From Spirochaetia bacterium (lineage in GTDB: Bacteria > Spirochaetota > Spirochaetia > PWKH01): a DNA stretch of 8,958 nt. Shown in pieces: positions 5,659 to 8,958 of this stretch (the stretch's first letter is position 1; each line of letters opens with the position of its first letter). A model generated the notes under the pieces. That model saw only the letters and a list, made by a program, of their open reading frames with translations. It ran no database searches and had not been told where the DNA came from. The stretch lies in the NCBI GenBank assembly GCA_021736545.1, contig JAIPFS010000046.1:1-8958 (forward strand). Direction: 5' to 3'. Position numbers and translations under genes: made by a program.

Positions 5659-6021
5659 ATGGAAGCAAAAAAAGGATATAAAGCCAAAGCTAAGTATCTC
5701 ATGGTGTCACCTAGAAAGGTTAGACCTGTGGCAAATATTGTCCGTGGAAAATCTTATGTTGACACAATCGCTTTATTGGAAGCAATGCCCAATAAGGGTG
5801 CGAGGCTGATAAAAAAAGTTGTACAGTCTGCAGCTGCAAATGCACTTGCTCAAAATAAGCAGTTGGATGAAGAGATGCTGTTTCTGAAAGAGATTATGAT
5901 TGATGAGGGAACAAGGATGAAGAGAGTTTGGGCCCGTTCTCATGGTCGTCGTGATATTCTTTTGAAGCGTATGAGTCATATCTCGGTCGTGCTTGATGAA
6001 AATAAGAGAATGGGGGACTAG
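5659..6021 (+). CDS. rplV: 50S ribosomal protein L22
   Basis: L22 binds several 23S rRNA domains, and its beta-hairpin lines the exit tunnel opposite L4. The product has 120 residues, about 10 longer than in E. coli, with the additions mainly near the ends and in the middle (about 64-73). SPRKVRPVANIVRGKS spans 17-32. The hairpin with MKRVWARSHGRRDILLKR (87-104) has the same length as in E. coli, so no macrolide-type deletion is present. The ribosome binding site is weak: only AGGTG at 5649-5653 lies before the ATG, so translation probably depends on ribosomes finishing rpsS. The stop codon abuts the rpsC start with no gap. Confidence 0.97.
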   Translation: MEAKKGYKAKAKYLMVSPRKVRPVANIVRGKSYVDTIALLEAMPNKGARLIKKVVQSAAANALAQNKQLDEEMLFLKEIMIDEGTRMKRVWARSHGRRDILLKRMSHISVVLDENKRMGD

Positions 6022-6711
6022 ATGGGTCAGAAAGTTAATCCAAACGGGCTCCGTTTAGGAGTGAACAAAACGTGGAAATCAAAATGGTATGTAGACCCCA
6101 AGGAATATGCTGATACACTGCATGAGGATCTTAAATTACGCAAAGTGCTTGAATCTTGTCCTGAAACAAAGGGTGCTGATATTGCGGATATTGAAATAAT
6201 CAGAAAGCCTCAGCGTATTACCATTATTATCAAAACATCCAGACCCGGAATTATTATCGGTCCCAAGGGTTCGAATGTTGAAAAATTGGGCGGCCGACTG
6301 CAGAAACTAGCTAATAAAAAAATACAAATCAAGATCAAAGAAGTAAAGCGACCGGATGCGGATGCACAGTTGATTGCTGGAAATGTTGCACGGCAGCTCA
6401 AATCAAGGGGTTCTTTTCGGAGAAGTCTGAAAATGGCTGTAAGCAATGCCATGAAAGCTGGTGTGCAGGGCGTTAAGATAAAAGTATCAGGACGTCTTGG
6501 CGGAGCAGAAATGTCCCGTATCGAGTGGCATAAAGCTGGGCGAGTACCACTTCATACTCTGCGGTCCGATATTGATTACGGGTTTGCAGAAGCCAATACT
6601 ACCTTTGGTACTATTGGTGTAAAGGTCTGGATTTTTAAAGGTGAGGTCTTGAAAAAGGCCAAAAACGAAGATGCCGGTCTGCTGGTGAAAAAATCAAAAG
6701 AGCGGAATTAG
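6022..6711 (+). CDS. rpsC: 30S ribosomal protein S3
   Basis: S3 sits at the mRNA entry channel and contributes to ribosomal helicase activity with S4 and S5. The product is 229 residues. It begins MGQKVNPNGLRLGV. The type II KH domain has the GxxG loop GPKG at 80-83 within RPGIIIGPKGSNVEKLGG. Arg133, Arg134 and Lys137 in FRRSLKMAV correspond to the E. coli helicase residues. The C-terminal domain has SGRLGGAEMSRIEWHKAGRV (156-175). The ATG follows the rplV stop directly (TAGATG), with a G-run (6012-6016) inside the end of rplV as binding site, so the two genes are coupled. Confidence 0.98.
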   Translation: MGQKVNPNGLRLGVNKTWKSKWYVDPKEYADTLHEDLKLRKVLESCPETKGADIADIEIIRKPQRITIIIKTSRPGIIIGPKGSNVEKLGGRLQKLANKKIQIKIKEVKRPDADAQLIAGNVARQLKSRGSFRRSLKMAVSNAMKAGVQGVKIKVSGRLGGAEMSRIEWHKAGRVPLHTLRSDIDYGFAEANTTFGTIGVKVWIFKGEVLKKAKNEDAGLLVKKSKERN

Positions 6712-6728
6712 TCAAGGAGTAATTGGTT

Positions 6729-7145
6729 ATGCTCAGTCCGAAAAGAGTTAAATACAGGAAGCGACAACGAGGTAAGATGGACGGAGTTGCGCACAGAGGT
6801 AATTCCCTTGCCTTCGGTGACTTTGGGCTTGTTGCCTTGGAACCCCGCTGGATAACCAGTCGCCAAATAGAAGCGGCCCGTATTGCAATGACCCGCCATA
6901 TTAAGCGAGGCGGAAAAGTTTGGATAAGAATTTTTCCGGATATGCCGTATACAAAGAAACCTGCTGAAACTAGACAGGGAAAAGGTAAAGGTAATCCGGA
7001 AGGCTGGGTTGCTGTGGTTAAAAAGGGTACGGTGATGTTTGAAATGGGTGGTGTCAAAGAAGAGTTAGCCCAGGAAGCATTGAAGCTTGCCGGTAGTAAA
7101 TTACCGATCAAGACAAAGTTTGTAGTTAGAAGAGACTTGGAGTAA
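6729..7145 (+). CDS. rplP: 50S ribosomal protein L16
   Basis: L16 organises the A-site region of the 50S subunit and is added late in assembly. With the ATG at 6729 the product has 138 residues and begins [19 protein letters not shown], exactly as the family does. AAGGAG (6714-6719) is 9 nt upstream. An in-frame TTG at 6723 would leave only 3 nt and is rejected. The signature [15 protein letters not shown] spans 81-95, with Arg82 equivalent to E. coli Arg81, the residue hydroxylated there by YcfD. The gap to rpmC is 5 nt. Confidence 0.98.
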   Translation: MLSPKRVKYRKRQRGKMDGVAHRGNSLAFGDFGLVALEPRWITSRQIEAARIAMTRHIKRGGKVWIRIFPDMPYTKKPAETRQGKGKGNPEGWVAVVKKGTVMFEMGGVKEELAQEALKLAGSKLPIKTKFVVRRDLE

Positions 7146-7150
7146 AAGAT

Positions 7151-7354
7151 ATGAAGAACTCTTTTAATGATCTTACATTTACGGAAATTGTCAACAAGAG
7201 AAATGAGTTACGAAAAGAGTACATGGATCTTCGCATCAATAAAGTGATGGGGCATCTAGAGAATCCCGTTGCCATACGTAATGTAAGAAAGCAGCTTGCA
7301 AGGTTAAATACTATAGTCCACGAATATGCCTTGGGCATTCGGGAAAATAATTAA
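7151..7354 (+). CDS. rpmC: 50S ribosomal protein L29
   Basis: L29 is a small helical-hairpin protein beside L23 at the tunnel exit. The 67 residues match the family's size. The C-terminal half has the signature-like NPVAIRNVRKQLARLNTI (38-55). GGAG (7139-7142), inside the end of rplP, lies 8 nt before the ATG. Two stop codons follow in tandem (TAA TAA, 7352-7357). The L29 assignment rests on helical character, length and position between rplP and rpsQ as well as on the C-terminal motif. Confidence 0.96.
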   Translation: MKNSFNDLTFTEIVNKRNELRKEYMDLRINKVMGHLENPVAIRNVRKQLARLNTIVHEYALGIRENN

Positions 7355-7373
7355 TAAGTGAGGCCTGCGAGAC

Positions 7374-7625
7374 ATGAAAACGAGTAAAAAAGAATATACA
7401 GGACAGGTTGTAAGCGACAAAATGGATAAGACTGCGGTTATCGTAATCTCTACAAAACGCTTGGATCCTCTGTATAAGAAGTATGTAACCAGGACGAAAA
7501 AGGTCAAGATTCATGATGAGCAGAATACGGCTCATATAGGTGATACTGTACGTGTTATTGAATGTAGACCTATCAGCAAAGATAAATGCTGGCGTCTTGC
7601 CGAAATAGTTGAACGCGCAAAATAG
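7374..7625 (+). CDS. rpsQ: 30S ribosomal protein S17
   Basis: S17 is a primary 16S rRNA binder with an OB fold that helps assemble the 5' domain. The product has 83 residues. The early part has YTGQVVSDKMDKTAVIVI (8-25), and the signature GDTVRVIECRPISKDKCWRL spans 57-75 and the adjacent residue. TGAGG (7359-7363) lies 10 nt before the ATG, a slightly long spacing. It is 19 nt after rpmC and 20 nt before rplN, near the conventional S10/spc operon border, but no terminator or clear promoter is visible at that border. Confidence 0.97.
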   Translation: MKTSKKEYTGQVVSDKMDKTAVIVISTKRLDPLYKKYVTRTKKVKIHDEQNTAHIGDTVRVIECRPISKDKCWRLAEIVERAK

Positions 7626-7645
7626 ACAAGTAAAGGAGTTGGGTT

Positions 7646-8014
7646 ATGATTCAGATGCAGACGTACTTGAACGTAGCTGACAACAGTGGTGCAAAACGCG
7701 TACAGTGTGTGAAAGTTCTCGGTGGCAGTAAAAGAAAAACTGCTGGTGTTGGAGATGTGATTGTCGTCGCTGTAAAGGATGCTTTGCCCAATGGTCAGAT
7801 TAAACGGGGTGCTGTTGTCAAGGCTGTCATTGTTCGAACGAACAAGGAATTTCGGCGTCCCGATGGAACCTACATCAGATTTGATGATAACGCTTGCGTT
7901 ATTATTGATGTGAATGGGAATCCACGCGGTAAACGAATCTTCGGACCTGTCGCTCGGGAACTACGGGAGGTCAATCAAATGAAGATTGTTTCTCTTGCGC
8001 CTGAAGTGTTGTAG
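7646..8014 (+). CDS. rplN: 50S ribosomal protein L14
   Basis: L14 forms intersubunit bridges and is the target of the silencing factor RsfS. The 122 residues equal the standard length. It begins [17 protein letters not shown], and the C-terminal signature [17 protein letters not shown] spans 91-107. AAAGGAG (7632-7638) lies 7 nt before the ATG, which selects this start over the internal Met4. This is classically the first gene of the spc operon; here it continues the S10 block with a 20-nt gap, so both are probably one transcript. Confidence 0.98.
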   Translation: MIQMQTYLNVADNSGAKRVQCVKVLGGSKRKTAGVGDVIVVAVKDALPNGQIKRGAVVKAVIVRTNKEFRRPDGTYIRFDDNACVIIDVNGNPRGKRIFGPVARELREVNQMKIVSLAPEVL

Positions 8015-8025
8015 GAGCGTTGAAT

Positions 8026-8337
8026 ATGGGAAAAACAAAGCTTAAGAAAAACGATAGCGTTGTGATCCTGGCTGGTAAAGATAAAGGCAAGACTGGTAAA
8101 GTCCTGCGAATTGATCAGAAAAAAGATCAAGTCTTTGTACAGGGTTTAAATATGGTAAAAAAAGCTGTTCGAAAAAAGAGTCAGCAGGATAGGGGCGGCA
8201 TCATAGAGGTAGAAGCACCGCTCCATTTGTCCAATGTTGCAGCGGCAGCAAAAGACGGCTCGCCATCTCGAATCGGTTACGAGATTAAAGATGGAAAGAA
8301 AAAGCGAATAGCTAAAAAGAGTGGGGAAGTGCTCTGA
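8026..8337 (+). CDS. rplX: 50S ribosomal protein L24
   Basis: L24 is an assembly-initiating 23S rRNA binder. With the ATG at 8026 the product has 103 residues and begins [17 protein letters not shown]. The KOW motif, with [10 protein letters not shown] (17-26), is followed by [10 protein letters not shown] at 63-72. There is no cysteine ribbon in the C-terminal part, unlike some bacterial L24s. The start is chosen because TAGGAG (8012-8017) is 8 nt away, whereas the in-frame TTG at 8020 would leave 2 nt. The stop TGA shares its A with the rplE ATG. Confidence 0.97.
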   Translation: MGKTKLKKNDSVVILAGKDKGKTGKVLRIDQKKDQVFVQGLNMVKKAVRKKSQQDRGGIIEVEAPLHLSNVAAAAKDGSPSRIGYEIKDGKKKRIAKKSGEVL

Positions 8338-8888
8338 TGGAAAATTATATACCAAGATTAAAGAAGCTTTATGATGAAAAGATTTCAGGAGAATTGAAAG
8401 ATGAACTCAAACTGGAATCTGTTATGCAGATACCTCAATTAGAAAAAGTTTCTGTCAGTGTCGGTGTAGGTGAAGCCGTAACTAATAAAAAATTACTGGA
8501 TTCTGCAGTCAAGGAATTGGAAATGATTACCGGGCAGCATGCAGTAAAGACAAAAGCCAAGAAATCAATTGCGAATTTCAAAATTCGTAAGGGAATGGAA
8601 ATTGGTGCACGGGTAACCTTAAGAGGTTCTTATATGTGGGAGTTCATGGATAGACTGTTGAACATTGCTCTTCCGCGTGTAAAGGATTTTAAAGGAGTGA
8701 GCCCGAATTCATTTGATGGTCAGGGTAATTATTCCATGGGAGTTAATGAGCAGATCATTTTCCCTGAAATCGATTATGACCAAATTGAAAGGGTAAGTGG
8801 TTTGAATATTGCAATTGTAACCACTGCAGAGACAGATGAGAAAGCATTTCTGCTTCTTCAGAAGCTTGGAATGCCTTTTAGTAAATAA
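8337..8888 (+). CDS. rplE: 50S ribosomal protein L5
   Basis: L5 binds 5S rRNA and the P-site tRNA region in the central protuberance. The product has 183 residues. [20 protein letters not shown] is at about 28-47, then [15 protein letters not shown], and the signature [20 protein letters not shown] at about 124-143. The ATG overlaps the rplX stop by one base (TGATG), a standard coupling arrangement, with GGGG at 8323-8326 as binding site. The gap to rpsN is 15 nt. Confidence 0.98.
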   Translation: MENYIPRLKKLYDEKISGELKDELKLESVMQIPQLEKVSVSVGVGEAVTNKKLLDSAVKELEMITGQHAVKTKAKKSIANFKIRKGMEIGARVTLRGSYMWEFMDRLLNIALPRVKDFKGVSPNSFDGQGNYSMGVNEQIIFPEIDYDQIERVSGLNIAIVTTAETDEKAFLLLQKLGMPFSK

Positions 8889-8903
8889 GTTGGGAGATGA
8901 CCA

Positions 8904-8958
8904 ATGGCAAAGAAGTCGATGATTATTAAGGCCCAGAGAGAGCCGAAATATAGTTCGC
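8904..8958 (+). CDS. rpsN: 30S ribosomal protein S14, zinc type, partial (5' end)
   Basis: S14 is a 30S head protein that interacts with S3 and S10. Only 18 codons and one base lie inside the window, reading MAKKSMIIKAQREPKYSS. This start matches the short, zinc-binding S14 form of about 61 residues (B. subtilis and treponemes), not the long E. coli form. The cysteines that bind zinc are beyond the edge, so the type is inferred. GGGAG (8892-8896) lies 7 nt before the ATG. The position after rplE is the normal spc order, and rpsH would be expected next. Confidence 0.93.
   Translation, partial: MAKKSMIIKAQREPKYSS

Noticed and set aside
5759..5787. Perfect TTGACA inside rplV as an internal promoter
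   Set aside because: No acceptable -10 at 16-18 bp (GCAATG or AGCAAT), and the bases encode ordinary L22 residues.

Overview
The window is the junction of the str and S10-spc ribosomal protein clusters of a bacterium. All genes lie on the plus strand in the order rpsL, rpsG, a 426-bp gap, tuf, rpsJ, rplC, rplD, rplW, rplB, rpsS, rplV, rpsC, rplP, rpmC, rpsQ, rplN, rplX, rplE and the first 18 codons of rpsN. The proteins are full length, carry their family signatures and show no frameshifts. The EF-Tu text, the treponeme-like start of S14 (short zinc-ribbon type) and the lack of fusA between rpsG and tuf suggest a free-living or host-associated member of the Spirochaetia. That assignment comes from remembered sequences, not from an alignment, and is moderately confident.

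Layout: a probable promoter (9-37) starts an rpsL-rpsG unit that ends at a strong intrinsic terminator (988-1047). Seven bases later a near-consensus sigma-70-type promoter (1054-1082) starts a new unit. Its first ~150 nt form a compact GC-rich island (about 51% G+C between flanks of about 14% and 31%) that can fold into a chain of hairpins. A second possible promoter (1281-1310), with an inverted repeat over its -10, lies just ahead of tuf. A strong hairpin between tuf and rpsJ (2565-2603) may let the cell make more EF-Tu than ribosomal proteins from one transcript. From rpsJ onward the genes are packed with 0-21 nt gaps, or overlap by 1 nt, and clearly form one operon that continues past the right edge.

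The proteins work together in translation: S12, S7, S10, S19, S3, S17 and S14 build the small subunit; L3, L4, L23, L2, L22, L16, L29, L14, L24 and L5 build the large subunit; EF-Tu delivers aminoacyl-tRNA. The coding part is ordinary. The part that deserves attention is the non-coding stretch 938-1363, above all the structured island at about 1086-1245. It holds a 26-nt segment that is largely complementary to the conserved 5' end of 16S rRNA, a 36-codon open frame, and two mutually exclusive closing helices. I do not recognise it as a known RNA family.
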